Positions 23,330 through 31,308 of a stretch of 32,905 nt of DNA are shown in pieces. Made by a program: the position numbers and the translations under genes. The notes beneath the pieces were generated by a model, which was given only the letters and a program-made list of their open reading frames with translations, did not search any database and was not told the DNA's origin. Numbering within the stretch: position 1 is the stretch's first letter; each line of letters begins with the position of its first letter. This stretch comes from Chloroflexota bacterium. Its GTDB lineage: Bacteria; Chloroflexota; Anaerolineae; Anaerolineales; Anaerolineaceae. The stretch lies in the NCBI GenBank assembly GCA_021825925.1, contig JAKAFP010000011.1, forward strand, positions 1 through 32,905, given 5' to 3'.

Positions 23330-24058
23330 TTAAGATTCCCACTCGTACTCTTTACCCCTTTTGGCAGGCGAAACCGTGATGACAATCCGGCCTTCTTTGA
23401 GAATGGGTTTGACGCTTTCACTGAAGAGGATGCGGTCATCCAATGCCGGTCGTTTGTGGTGCTCACTTTCGATGCTTTCAAAATGAATATACTGATCTAT
23501 TTCGGTCTGTGTGCAGATACCGCGCAGTTTCTCAAGACCGGGCATCCAATAAATGAAGCCATCATTACCATCATAACGCAGCCCCACTGCTGAGAGTGCG
23601 CCGATCACGCCTGCTCCGCTCCCTGAGATACCCGCAGTGTAGATCCCGCATCGTTTGGCTAATTGGATGGCATCCATGCGTTGAACGGGGGCTATTTTTG
23701 CAGTTTTGCCCCACGAGACGATCTCAGGTTCAATCTGATTCCATGCCGCCAATGCATATCCCGGGTTGGCGGTGGGGGAGCATTGACCGCGCAGCATTAA
23801 TCGGGTGGTCATATCTATCTCGCGGATCTTTTGAGCATCGGTGTCCAACAACAGGCAGGATGCAATATTACTCGTGGTGTGTGGGATGGAAGGATGCAAG
23901 AATAATGGGTGGCAGGATATGTTCAACAGCCTGGCGAGGGTCATGGATTCCAGTTTTTTACCGATGGTTAAAGCCATTGAAGCGGTGTCTGGCCGCGTGG
24001 AGGATGCATCCCCGTCGGTTGGGGAGTCGGTGTCGTCAACGCCTAATAAATAGTACAC
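23330..24058 (-). CDS. TiaS-like protein (tRNA(Ile2) agmatinylcytidine synthetase N-terminal type domain)
   Basis: The 242-residue protein starts YYLLGVDDTDSPTDG, the kinase-like signature of archaeal TiaS, and continues with a long central region including SGSGAGVIGALSAVGLRYDG. TiaS in archaea uses ATP and agmatine to modify C34 of tRNA(Ile2). This protein has only the catalytic-type portion, about 240 residues against more than 400 for the archaeal enzyme, and lacks the OB-fold and zinc ribbon that bind tRNA. Bacteria normally use TilS (lysidine) instead, so the role here is open. The start is a GTG with AGAGG 6 bases upstream. It is divergent from the peptidase operon. Confidence 0.7.
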   Translation of the reverse strand: MYYLLGVDDTDSPTDGDASSTRPDTASMALTIGKKLESMTLARLLNISCHPLFLHPSIPHTTSNIASCLLLDTDAQKIREIDMTTRLMLRGQCSPTANPGYALAAWNQIEPEIVSWGKTAKIAPVQRMDAIQLAKRCGIYTAGISGSGAGVIGALSAVGLRYDGNDGFIYWMPGLEKLRGICTQTEIDQYIHFESIESEHHKRPALDDRILFSESVKPILKEGRIVITVSPAKRGKEYEWES

Positions 24059-24158
24059 AGGAACCTCTGATGGGGAGTATGTTTATCATTCTGATTGTAG
24101 CTGATTTTGGAAAATCAGATAATTGTGAGCCTTGGACTGAACAAACGCATCTGTAATC

Positions 24159-24185
24159 TTGACTGTTGAAGCGGTGTGATAGAAT
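24159..24185 (+). promoter_or_regulatory. Promoter of the clostripain-like peptidase operon
   Basis: TTGACT (24159-24164) is followed after 15 bp by TAGAAT (24180-24185), extended by TGA. The 14-mer GTGTGATAGAATAT is repeated before the tex gene at 27839-27852. Confidence 0.5.
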
Positions 24186-24271
24186 ATTGCTCACAAATTC
24201 ACACAATCCCGACCTGTTAAGGCCGACTTATTGGGATGGCGTTTGCCAAATTTCTGAAAACAGGATACCTC

Positions 24272-26443
24272 GTGACTATTCAAAAGAACCGTCTTGTAAA
24301 CCTTCTACTGATCTTTGCCTTGTCGGCGTCCTTTATCGGCACCAGTGGCAGTACCATCGTGACATCGAAGGACGTCCAATCCAGCGCTTCAGATACCTGG
24401 TTGGTGATGCTCTACCAGGATGGGGATGATGAAGTTATTGAGGAAGATACTTTATACGACTTTAATGAAGCTGAGTTGGTCGGGTCCACAAAACAGGTCA
24501 CCATCGTTTCACAACTTGATCGTTATGATTGGGGTTCGGACGGAAATGGTGAGTGGACTGGAACCAAACGATTCTTGATCACCAAAGATAGCGATCTGTA
24601 CGCCATCCATTCCAAAGAACTGGCGGATCTCGGTGAATTGGATATGGGCAACCCCAAGACCTTGATTGATTTTGCCACCTGGGCGATCAAAACCTACCCT
24701 GCGGATCATTATGTACTGATGCTGGGGGACCATGGGGCAGGGTGGAATGGCGGATGGTATGATGACAACCCGAATGAAGGCAGCTTCTTCAAGATGCAGG
24801 ATATTGATGATGCCCTGGGTGCGATCATCAAGAAGACCGGCATCGGACAATTTGAACTGGTAGCCTTTGACGCCTGTCTGATGGGTCAGCTTGAGGTCAT
24901 GAGCGCCATCGCTCCGCACGCCAGGTATGCGGTCGCTTCTGAAGAGCTCGAGCCGGCCATCGGATTGGCTTATGCAGCCTGGTTGGGTGCCATCACAAAA
25001 AACCCTGGCATGACTGGCAAGGATCTGGGAAAAGTGATGGTGGACACCTACATCAAGCAGGATATCCGCATTACGGATGATGATGCGCGCTACATCTATA
25101 ACGAAGGAGAAGGCTCAGCGAAAACGGTGACAGAAGAAACCATCGTGGATGTCACCATGTCGGCCATTGATCTGGGAGAGGTCAAAAACCTGATCGCGGC
25201 GCTTAATACTTTGGCGCTTGTTCTAAAGGATGTAAATCAGACGACAGTATCGCAGGCGCGCACTTATGCCCAATCCTATACCAGCATTTTTGAAGAAAAT
25301 GTTCCCAATTCCTATATTGACCTTGGCAGCTTTGTGGATTTGCTGTTGGAAAATATTAGCGATCCGGCTGTTGTGAAAGCAGCAAAACAAGTGAAAGCGG
25401 AATTGAAGAAAACGGTCGTTGCTGAGATGCACGGTGATAACATGGCTGGCTCAAGTGGGTTATCCATTTTCTTTCCAACATCACTGCTGTATAAGAATTC
25501 CTTTGCCAAAAATTCCGATTACCGTTACAGCGAATACGTTGGCCGCTTTGCCAAAGCTTCGTTGTGGGACGATTTTCTGACCTATCACTACACTGATCAA
25601 TCTTTCAAAGCTGCGGATGCGGATATTTCCGTACTGAATTCAGCTGCTTCTTCACAAACTGATTTTTCGCAGGCGGTTGCGGAGGCAGCCCCTGCAGCGG
25701 GTGCGGTTGTCGAGGCTCCAGGTTCGGGTGAGATCACCATCAAACCGATCAAGGTGTCTGCCAAAGAGATCGGACCTGATGGCAGCATCACCTTATCCAC
25801 CACTGTGACCGGTGGCAATGTCGCCTATGTTTACTACGATGTCAGTTATTGGGATGCTGAATACGAGTCCTACCTGACTGCCGATATGGGTTTCATCAGC
25901 GCAGAATCCACCCAAAAGATCAACGGCGTTTATTATCCCGATTGGGGCAACAGCACGACCATTCCGATCAAGTACACCTGGGAACCCACCCTGTATTACA
26001 TGAGTGACGGTAACAGCGATCATGATCAATTCGCCTATTTTGAGCCTGAAACCTACGGTGTTGATGCCAGCCATAACACTTATCTCGTGCATGGCACCTA
26101 TACTTTTAAAGACACTGGCTCACAGAGCGATGCTGTGATCCGTTTTAATGGGGACGGTGAAATGCAAAGCGTGTTTGGTTTCAATGAGCAGGGCTCCCCG
26201 CACGAGATCAGCCCCCAAAAAGGCGACACTTTTACCATCCGGGAACAATGGTTGGAATATACTGATGCCAATCCGGATGGCGTATATAATAATTATGATG
26301 GTGGCACCATGACCTTCGGGAAAAATGGTTTCAGCATGGTTCCTTATTATGCCTATTCAGGTGATTACACAATAGGCATTATGGTTCAAGACATGAACGG
26401 TAATATCACCGAGGAATATGTGGAAGTAACGGTAACCGAATAG
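24272..26443 (+). CDS. Secreted clostripain-family (C11) cysteine peptidase with C-terminal beta-rich region
   Basis: From GTG 24272 the protein has 723 residues and a normal signal peptide (TIQKNRLVNLLLIFALSASF). An ATG at 24236 in frame adds 12 residues; either may be used, the GTG having AGGAT and the more typical signal. The catalytic domain has TWLVMLYQDGDDEVIEEDT, the active-site His in LGDHGAGW (about 154) and the Cys in AFDACLMGQLEV (about 202), both intact. Clostripain-type enzymes cut after Arg or Lys and often mature by self-cleavage. After about residue 450 an Ala-rich hinge leads to a beta-rich region of about 235 residues. The next gene, 10 bp on, is a homologue of that region. 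It would act outside the cell. Confidence 0.88.
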   Translation: MTIQKNRLVNLLLIFALSASFIGTSGSTIVTSKDVQSSASDTWLVMLYQDGDDEVIEEDTLYDFNEAELVGSTKQVTIVSQLDRYDWGSDGNGEWTGTKRFLITKDSDLYAIHSKELADLGELDMGNPKTLIDFATWAIKTYPADHYVLMLGDHGAGWNGGWYDDNPNEGSFFKMQDIDDALGAIIKKTGIGQFELVAFDACLMGQLEVMSAIAPHARYAVASEELEPAIGLAYAAWLGAITKNPGMTGKDLGKVMVDTYIKQDIRITDDDARYIYNEGEGSAKTVTEETIVDVTMSAIDLGEVKNLIAALNTLALVLKDVNQTTVSQARTYAQSYTSIFEENVPNSYIDLGSFVDLLLENISDPAVVKAAKQVKAELKKTVVAEMHGDNMAGSSGLSIFFPTSLLYKNSFAKNSDYRYSEYVGRFAKASLWDDFLTYHYTDQSFKAADADISVLNSAASSQTDFSQAVAEAAPAAGAVVEAPGSGEITIKPIKVSAKEIGPDGSITLSTTVTGGNVAYVYYDVSYWDAEYESYLTADMGFISAESTQKINGVYYPDWGNSTTIPIKYTWEPTLYYMSDGNSDHDQFAYFEPETYGVDASHNTYLVHGTYTFKDTGSQSDAVIRFNGDGEMQSVFGFNEQGSPHEISPQKGDTFTIREQWLEYTDANPDGVYNNYDGGTMTFGKNGFSMVPYYAYSGDYTIGIMVQDMNGNITEEYVEVTVTE

Positions 26444-26453
26444 GAGCGGACAA

Positions 26454-27305
26454 ATGGAACTTGTGAGAACCTTTGTGGTCAATGATTGGGAATTAAGGGT
26501 CGCTTTCAACGAACCCGAGAAAAATGATGTTCCAGCCAAAACAAGTGATGTCGTGAGTGTGCCTGGAGCGGGTAAATACCAGATCAATTCACTGACACTG
26601 GCCTCCGACAAGATTGCCCCCGGTGATTCGTTGACTCTTTCAGCTCAGATCAGCGGCGAAAACATCGCTTTTCTCACGACAGAACTGTATTTCAAAGACA
26701 AGGAATTTGATTATTATTACGGTCCAGTGACACAGGATTATGTGCGGTCAGCCGTCGAGAAAGAAGCCAATGGCATGGTTCATCCCTCCTGGGAGCCTGA
26801 GATCAAGCTTTCACTTGAAATAAAACCCCTCTTTCGTGTGATCACTGACGGGATCGGCGCCGCTTTTGCATTCATGCATCCGGTTGGATATGGTCAGGAG
26901 GAATACCAACTTGAAGGATTGTTTACCAGGAAGGATTCCGGCAATGCCAGCCGTGCCCGTCTGAAATTTGACAACAGCGGTGAAATGACCGACAAACGTG
27001 TCATCCAGGAAAAACACGGTCGTCTCGCGACCCATGATCTGGCCATCAAATCTGGCGACATGTTCATCCCTGCTGTACACGTGCTGACCAACATGAACCT
27101 CTCCAACCCTAAAATGCACACACTCCATGGTATTTCTGGAACGCTAACCAAACTTGAAGACTCCTTCCACTGGGTGGATGAAGCCGCCCTTCCCGGTGAC
27201 TACCTGCTTGGTCTGGTGGTTGAAGATTTCAACGGCGACAAGTATCACCATTATGTGCCGTTTAGTATTGAAAGTAATCAGATAAATCGTAGGGGCGTAT
27301 GGTAA
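26454..27305 (+). CDS. Signal-less homologue of the peptidase C-terminal region
   Basis: The 283-residue protein has no signal peptide and no membrane helix, yet residues 43-272 match the C-terminal region of the peptidase encoded just before it. Aligned pairs: INSLTLASDKIAPGDSLTLS with IKPIKVSAKEIGPDGSITLS; GLFTRKDSGNASRARLKFD with GTYTFKDTGSQSDAVIRFN; GDYLLGLVVEDFNGDKYHHY with GDYTIGIMVQDMNGNITEEY. The gene starts 10 bp after the peptidase stop with AGGAGCGG upstream, so they are one operon. Cytosolic homologues of a secreted protease's non-catalytic part can be inhibitors (Spi beside SpeB is one known case for a propeptide), but this is inference. The last residues (RRGVW) come from a GGCGTAT...ATACGCC repeat. 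Confidence 0.75.
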   Translation: MELVRTFVVNDWELRVAFNEPEKNDVPAKTSDVVSVPGAGKYQINSLTLASDKIAPGDSLTLSAQISGENIAFLTTELYFKDKEFDYYYGPVTQDYVRSAVEKEANGMVHPSWEPEIKLSLEIKPLFRVITDGIGAAFAFMHPVGYGQEEYQLEGLFTRKDSGNASRARLKFDNSGEMTDKRVIQEKHGRLATHDLAIKSGDMFIPAVHVLTNMNLSNPKMHTLHGISGTLTKLEDSFHWVDEAALPGDYLLGLVVEDFNGDKYHHYVPFSIESNQINRRGVW

Positions 27306-27311
27306 TACGCC
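27294..27311. repeat. Small inverted repeat spanning the stop codon of the peptidase companion gene
   Basis: GGCGTAT and ATACGCC pair perfectly around GGTA, and the TAA stop of the companion gene lies inside. The sequence gives the protein its odd RRGVW end. It looks like part of a short interspersed repeat. Confidence 0.4.
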
Positions 27312-27328
27312 GAGAGATTTAAATATTC

Positions 27329-27354
27329 GTGCGGCTTATGCCGCACTTTTTTTT
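27329..27354 (+). terminator. Terminator of the peptidase operon
   Basis: GTGCGGC and GCCGCAC form a perfect 7-bp stem with a 4-base loop, followed by eight T. Confidence 0.92.
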
Positions 27355-27534
27355 CGGTTAAAAAAACCTTGCCAATGTTGCCTGCGTAGATATCGCAACC
27401 CCCCCAAAAACTTGTCATTGAAATCCAGGGCTTATCATACGCGGCAAAGTCCCGCACAGGGGGAATTCCCACAAGGTATTCCCAAATACTCCAATGAAAA
27501 TGATGGTTTCTTCAGGTTCTGCTTTCTAACCCTC

Positions 27535-27584
27535 TTGACACATGGATTATACTTAATATAATAGAAAAAACATTCTATTATATT
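27535..27584 (+). promoter_or_regulatory. Near-consensus sigma-70 promoter overlapped by a perfect 12-bp inverted repeat
   Basis: TTGACA (27535-27540) and TATAAT (27557-27562) are 16 bp apart, the best promoter in the window. AATATAATAGAA (27555-27566) and TTCTATTATATT (27573-27584) are perfect inverted arms with a 6-base centre, covering the -10 and the transcription start. That is the position of a repressor operator. It could drive the micro-ORF at 27633 or the tex gene at 27884. The gap 27355-27534 upstream of it shows no gene. Confidence 0.75.
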
Positions 27585-27632
27585 TGGCATAGTCCTTTAC
27601 CAACTGAATCCTGGTCACACAAGAGGTGTTTT

Positions 27633-27800
27633 TTGAAAAATAAAAAAAAACCAATCAACTCAATAAGGGTGTTTTTTGAGATCAAAAAATATATGTACTC
27701 GAACGAGATGAAGGGTAATTGTTTTGAATTGTTTTTGATTTCACGTAAAGAAAACAATTATTTTTACGCCTTGAGTATCTTTGCGTTGATAAGCTTTTGA
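27633..27800 (+). CDS. Possible 55-residue micro-ORF in an AT-rich island
   Basis: A TTG start follows AGAGGTG by 4 bases, inside the transcript expected from the strong promoter at 27535. The product begins MKNKKKPINSIRVFFEIKKY and ends with a short hydrophobic stretch (NNYFYALSIFALISF). It is Lys/Phe/Asn-rich and uses AT-rich codons unlike neighbouring genes. Within it TAATTGTTTT (27716-27725) and AAAACAATTA (27751-27760) form inverted arms followed by TTTTT, so the stretch could instead be an untranslated RNA. I do not recognise any family. Support is limited to promoter, ribosome site and open frame. Confidence 0.3.
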   Translation: MKNKKKPINSIRVFFEIKKYMYSNEMKGNCFELFLISRKENNYFYALSIFALISF

Positions 27801-27806
27801 CGGTTC

Positions 27807-27829
27807 ACTAATCACTAATCACTAATCAC
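27807..27829. repeat. Heptanucleotide tandem repeat upstream of tex
   Basis: ACTAATC occurs three times in a row, with part of a fourth, 13 bp before the extended -10 element of tex. Confidence 0.75.
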
Positions 27830-27841
27830 GATTCTTGCGTG

Positions 27842-27850
27842 TGATAGAAT
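27842..27850 (+). promoter_or_regulatory. Extended -10 promoter of tex
   Basis: TGATAGAAT is an extended -10 ending 33 bases before the ATG at 27884. It shares GTGTGATAGAATAT with the peptidase promoter. No standard -35 at 17 bp. Confidence 0.45.
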
Positions 27851-27883
27851 ATCCTCTCTAAATCATTTCTTACAGGATTTCTA

Positions 27884-30013
27884 ATGGTCAACTTTGCTCA
27901 AGACATCGCCAAAGCACTCAATATTCGCCCCAACCAGGTAGCTGCCACCATCGAGCTGCTGGACGAAGGCGCCACCGTCCCCTTTATTGCCCGTTATCGT
28001 AAAGAAGCCACCGGCACACTGGATGAAGAACAATTACGCCACGTGCAGACCCTGCTCGAAAAAGGCCGCACCCTCGAAGAACGCCGAGCCGCGGTGATCG
28101 CTTCCATCGAGGAACAAGGCAAGATGACGCCCGAATTGCTTGAAAAACTGACCGCCGCCGACACCATGACCGCGGTGGAAGACCTCTACGCCCCCTATAA
28201 ACCCAAACGCCGCACTCGCGCCTCCATTGCCCGTGAAAAGGGCTTGCAGGGGCTTGCAGACATGATCCTGACCCAGGCACGCACCCCCGGAGATGCCCAG
28301 CGCATGGCGCAAGGCTTTTTGAATGAACAGGTCGAAACCATTGAAGATGCCCTGGCCGGCGCCCGCGACATTACCGCGGAGACCATCAGTGATTCAGCGG
28401 AAGTGAGAGCTTCCACCCGCCGCAAGGCCATGCAGTTTGGCACCCTCACCAGTGAATTCATCGAAGATGCCAAAGACGAAAAATCCGTGTATGCCACTTA
28501 TTACGAGTTCACCTCGCAGGTCAGCCGGCTTCGACCGCATCAAGTCCTGGCCATTAACCGCGGTGAAACCGAAAAAGTGCTGCGCGTAAAAGTGACCGTG
28601 GATGAGAAGGATTGGAAAAGTTCCATCGTGGACTATTACCGTCCGGACGTGCGTTCACCTTTCTGTGCCGAGCTCGAAACAGCCATAACGGATGCCGCAG
28701 AACGCTTGCTGCTGCCTGCCATCGAACGCGACGTACGTCGTGAACTGACTGTCACCGGTGAGACGCACGCCATCAAGGTATTTGCCTCCAACTTGAAAGC
28801 CCTGCTGGGGCAACCTCCCCTGCTCGGGCAGACCGTGCTCGGGCTGGATCCCGGCTTCCGCACCGGCACCAAGCTGGCCGTGGTCGGCCCCACCGGCAAA
28901 CTGCTGGATACCGGCACCATTTATCCTCATGCTCCCCAAAATGAGTGGAAGGAATCCAAAGAAAAGATCAAAGGGCTGATCGCCAAACATGGCGTTACCC
29001 TGATTTCGATTGGCAACGGCACCGCCTCGCGTGAAACGGAGCAGCTTGCCGCCGAGATCACCCGTGAATTGACCACCGTGCGCTACCTGATCACCAATGA
29101 AGCAGGCGCCTCTGTCTATTCCGCCAGTCCACTGGCCCGCGCTGAAATGCCCGATCTGGATGTCTCCATCCGCGGCGCAGTCAGCATCGCCCGCCGTGTG
29201 CAGGATCCGCTCGCAGAACTGGTCAAAATTGATCCGCGCTCGATCGGTGTGGGCATGTACCAGCACGACGTGGACCAGACCGCCCTGACCGCCGCCCTGA
29301 CCGGGGTGGTGGAGGACGTGGTCAACAGCGTGGGTGTGGATGTGAACACTGCGTCACCCGCCTTGCTCAGTTACGTCTCTGGCATTGGCCAGAAACTGGC
29401 CGAGAAGATGGTGGCTTTTAGAGATGAGAATGGCATCTTTGCCGACCGTGAAGCTGTCAAATCGGTCCCCGGGCTGGGACCCAAGGCTTACGAACAATCG
29501 GCAGGTTTCTTGCGTATTCGCGGCGGCAAGAATCCGCTGGACGCTTCAGCAATTCATCCAGAAAGTTATGCGGTGGCGGCGGCTGTGCTTGACCTGGCTG
29601 GCATCAGCATGTCATCTTCACTGGATGAGAAACGCAAGGCTATTGGCAAACTGCAAACCAACCCCATGCACGAATTGGCCGAGCAGATCGGCTGCGGCGT
29701 GCCCACCCTTACTGATATCCTCGAGCAGTTGGTCCGCCCGGGTCGCGACCCGCGCGAAGACACACCCGCCCCCATCCTGCGTTCTGATGTGCTCAAGATG
29801 GAAGATCTGACCGTGGGTATGAAACTCAAGGGCACCGTCCGCAACGTGGTGGACTTTGGTACGTTTGTGGATATCGGCGTCAAGCAGGACGGCCTGCTTC
29901 ACCGCACTCAGGTGCCTGTCGGCGTCACCCTGCAGGTGGGTGACATCATCGAAGTCGCCATCCTGAAGGTTGAAGTGGAGCGCGGTAGAATTTCGCTGAC
30001 CATGGAAAAATAA
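27884..30013 (+). CDS. tex: Tex family RNA-binding transcriptional accessory protein
   Basis: The 709-residue protein shows the Tex order of domains: an N-terminal helical region (NQVAATIELLDEGATVPFIA, then RYRKEATG), a YqgF/RuvC-like RNase H fold at about 315-440 (TVLGLDPGFRTGTKLAVVG), helix-hairpin-helix segments at about 485-545 (NTASPALLSYVSGIGQKLAE, VPGLGPKAYEQSAGFLRI) and a C-terminal S1 RNA-binding domain (MKLKGTVRNVVDFGTFVDIG). Tex binds nucleic acid, aids transcription and helps clear stalled complexes; it resembles eukaryotic Spt6. Length is slightly short of E. coli-type Tex because the protein ends right after S1. The ATG has AGGATT upstream. Confidence 0.95.
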   Translation: MVNFAQDIAKALNIRPNQVAATIELLDEGATVPFIARYRKEATGTLDEEQLRHVQTLLEKGRTLEERRAAVIASIEEQGKMTPELLEKLTAADTMTAVEDLYAPYKPKRRTRASIAREKGLQGLADMILTQARTPGDAQRMAQGFLNEQVETIEDALAGARDITAETISDSAEVRASTRRKAMQFGTLTSEFIEDAKDEKSVYATYYEFTSQVSRLRPHQVLAINRGETEKVLRVKVTVDEKDWKSSIVDYYRPDVRSPFCAELETAITDAAERLLLPAIERDVRRELTVTGETHAIKVFASNLKALLGQPPLLGQTVLGLDPGFRTGTKLAVVGPTGKLLDTGTIYPHAPQNEWKESKEKIKGLIAKHGVTLISIGNGTASRETEQLAAEITRELTTVRYLITNEAGASVYSASPLARAEMPDLDVSIRGAVSIARRVQDPLAELVKIDPRSIGVGMYQHDVDQTALTAALTGVVEDVVNSVGVDVNTASPALLSYVSGIGQKLAEKMVAFRDENGIFADREAVKSVPGLGPKAYEQSAGFLRIRGGKNPLDASAIHPESYAVAAAVLDLAGISMSSSLDEKRKAIGKLQTNPMHELAEQIGCGVPTLTDILEQLVRPGRDPREDTPAPILRSDVLKMEDLTVGMKLKGTVRNVVDFGTFVDIGVKQDGLLHRTQVPVGVTLQVGDIIEVAILKVEVERGRISLTMEK

Positions 30014-30039
30014 GTATTATTTTATAGACTTTAAGAAAA

Positions 30040-30074
30040 AATCACCACTTCACAATTATTTCGAGGTGGTGATT
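30040..30074 (-). terminator. Terminator of the TIR protein gene (and tex)
   Basis: AATCACCACTTC and GAGGTGGTGATT pair over 12 positions with one wobble. On the minus strand a run of TTTTTTCTT follows, so it mainly ends the TIR gene; on the plus strand the tail is weak. Confidence 0.8.
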
Positions 30075-30102
30075 ATTAAAAATGAACAGAATAAAAAGAA
30101 TA

Positions 30103-31308
30103 TCACTTTATTAGTAAGTCAATACTTTGTAAATAGAAATTTCCATTCACTTTGGTAAGATTGCCATCATAAATACTGATTCCAAAGTTAAAGGTTTGAT
30201 CTTTAAATTGTTGGGCTTTTTCTTTTGAAAATGAGTATTCTCCCAAAATCTGATCATTTACACTAAAACGGGTTTTCATTAATGTTGGATCTATTATCTC
30301 AATCTTGAAAGTATATGGTATTCCAGGTTGCTCGGTAATTTGTTCGGTTTTATAAACCAACTGGCCAGATTCCTTTATTTCACACCCATCTGTTCCTAAA
30401 CCGCAAACAAACATCAGGTCTGTATTATTGGCTGTCCCAAATATCAACCCAAACGATGGATGCGGCAAGAGGGTATCTGGTGAGCTTAATATCGTAAAAT
30501 CCAGTTCTTTTATTTCCGAATACGTTTTAATGGGAACATCAGCAAAATTAAAGTGACAAGAGGGCTGAATATTTTCTGGTACCTGAAGTTCCAACATTTT
30601 AGCATTTTGGAGCACAGTAATATCTTTACAATTGGTTTGGTCAATTGAAATCGTTTTTGGAAGAGATCCATCAAATTGAGTATTAAGAAAATCTACATGG
30701 TAAGTTGATGAGGCATTCATATCCGATGCCACAATTGGGGTGGATTTGGCCAGACCGTTAATTGTCGTAAGTTTTGGAATAATATAAAGCCCCAGCAACA
30801 ATATGAGCACGAACAATGGTATTCCTATTAATAATCCAAGATTCTTTTTGGACAATTTTTGTTTTGGTTGATTATTATGAAAGGGCGCCGAATTGTCTTC
30901 CGGCTTGTAAGATAAATAATTCTTTACAGTACGAATAAGAGTGTTTATTTGTTCAAGTGTTGGAGGCGTCATGGCATCCAACCAATGGGTACGGCCTAAA
31001 TAGTAAGCTTTTCCGGGTTCCGGTTCAACATTTTCGATTTTAAAAGGAACAATCGTGATCTTATTGTTGAATGCAAGATAGAGTTCGTTGGAAATATCTG
31101 CAGATTGGTTGGCATTTTGTGAAAACACGAGCACTACAATTCGGCTGTTGGCAATTGCTTTGGCAATTTCAGTTGGAAAATCAGCTCCTGGGTTTATATC
31201 ACGAGGCGCAATCCAGCATCGAATCCCTGCATTTTCAAGATTGGCGCAAATTCCATCAGCGATCAGTTTGTCTTTTGAAGAATATGAAATGAAAATATCA
31301 TGTGCCAT
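30103..31308 (-). CDS. Membrane-anchored TIR-domain protein with extracellular beta-rich domain
   Basis: The 401-residue protein starts with a TIR domain of the bacterial TIR_2 type (1-130): HDIFISYSSKDKLIADGICA (box 1), RCWIAPRDINPGADFPTEIA (BB loop), VVLVFSQNANQSADISNEL and Glu75 in NELYLAF, the position of the catalytic glutamate in NAD-cleaving TIR enzymes. A Lys-rich stretch and one transmembrane helix follow (about 157-177, LGLLIGIPLFVLILLLGLYI). Residues 178-401 would lie outside the cell; they are beta-rich (PSFGLIFGTANNTDLMFVCG) like a concanavalin/LamG jelly roll, but I cannot name the family. The start has a GGGG site. AT-rich flanks and codons differ from tex. Solitary gene, no partner enzyme next to it. 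It could be a receptor-coupled NADase in defence or signalling. Confidence 0.8.
   Translation of the reverse strand: MAHDIFISYSSKDKLIADGICANLENAGIRCWIAPRDINPGADFPTEIAKAIANSRIVVLVFSQNANQSADISNELYLAFNNKITIVPFKIENVEPEPGKAYYLGRTHWLDAMTPPTLEQINTLIRTVKNYLSYKPEDNSAPFHNNQPKQKLSKKNLGLLIGIPLFVLILLLGLYIIPKLTTINGLAKSTPIVASDMNASSTYHVDFLNTQFDGSLPKTISIDQTNCKDITVLQNAKMLELQVPENIQPSCHFNFADVPIKTYSEIKELDFTILSSPDTLLPHPSFGLIFGTANNTDLMFVCGLGTDGCEIKESGQLVYKTEQITEQPGIPYTFKIEIIDPTLMKTRFSVNDQILGEYSFSKEKAQQFKDQTFNFGISIYDGNLTKVNGNFYLQSIDLLIK

Noticed and set aside
23596..24156. A 186-codon plus-strand frame opposite the TiaS-like gene
   Set aside because: Trp/Arg/Cys-rich shadow product; the minus-strand frame has a family signature and a ribosome site.
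28655..29266. A 203-codon minus-strand frame inside tex
   Set aside because: Gly/Gln/His-rich shadow of a well-conserved gene; no ribosome site.
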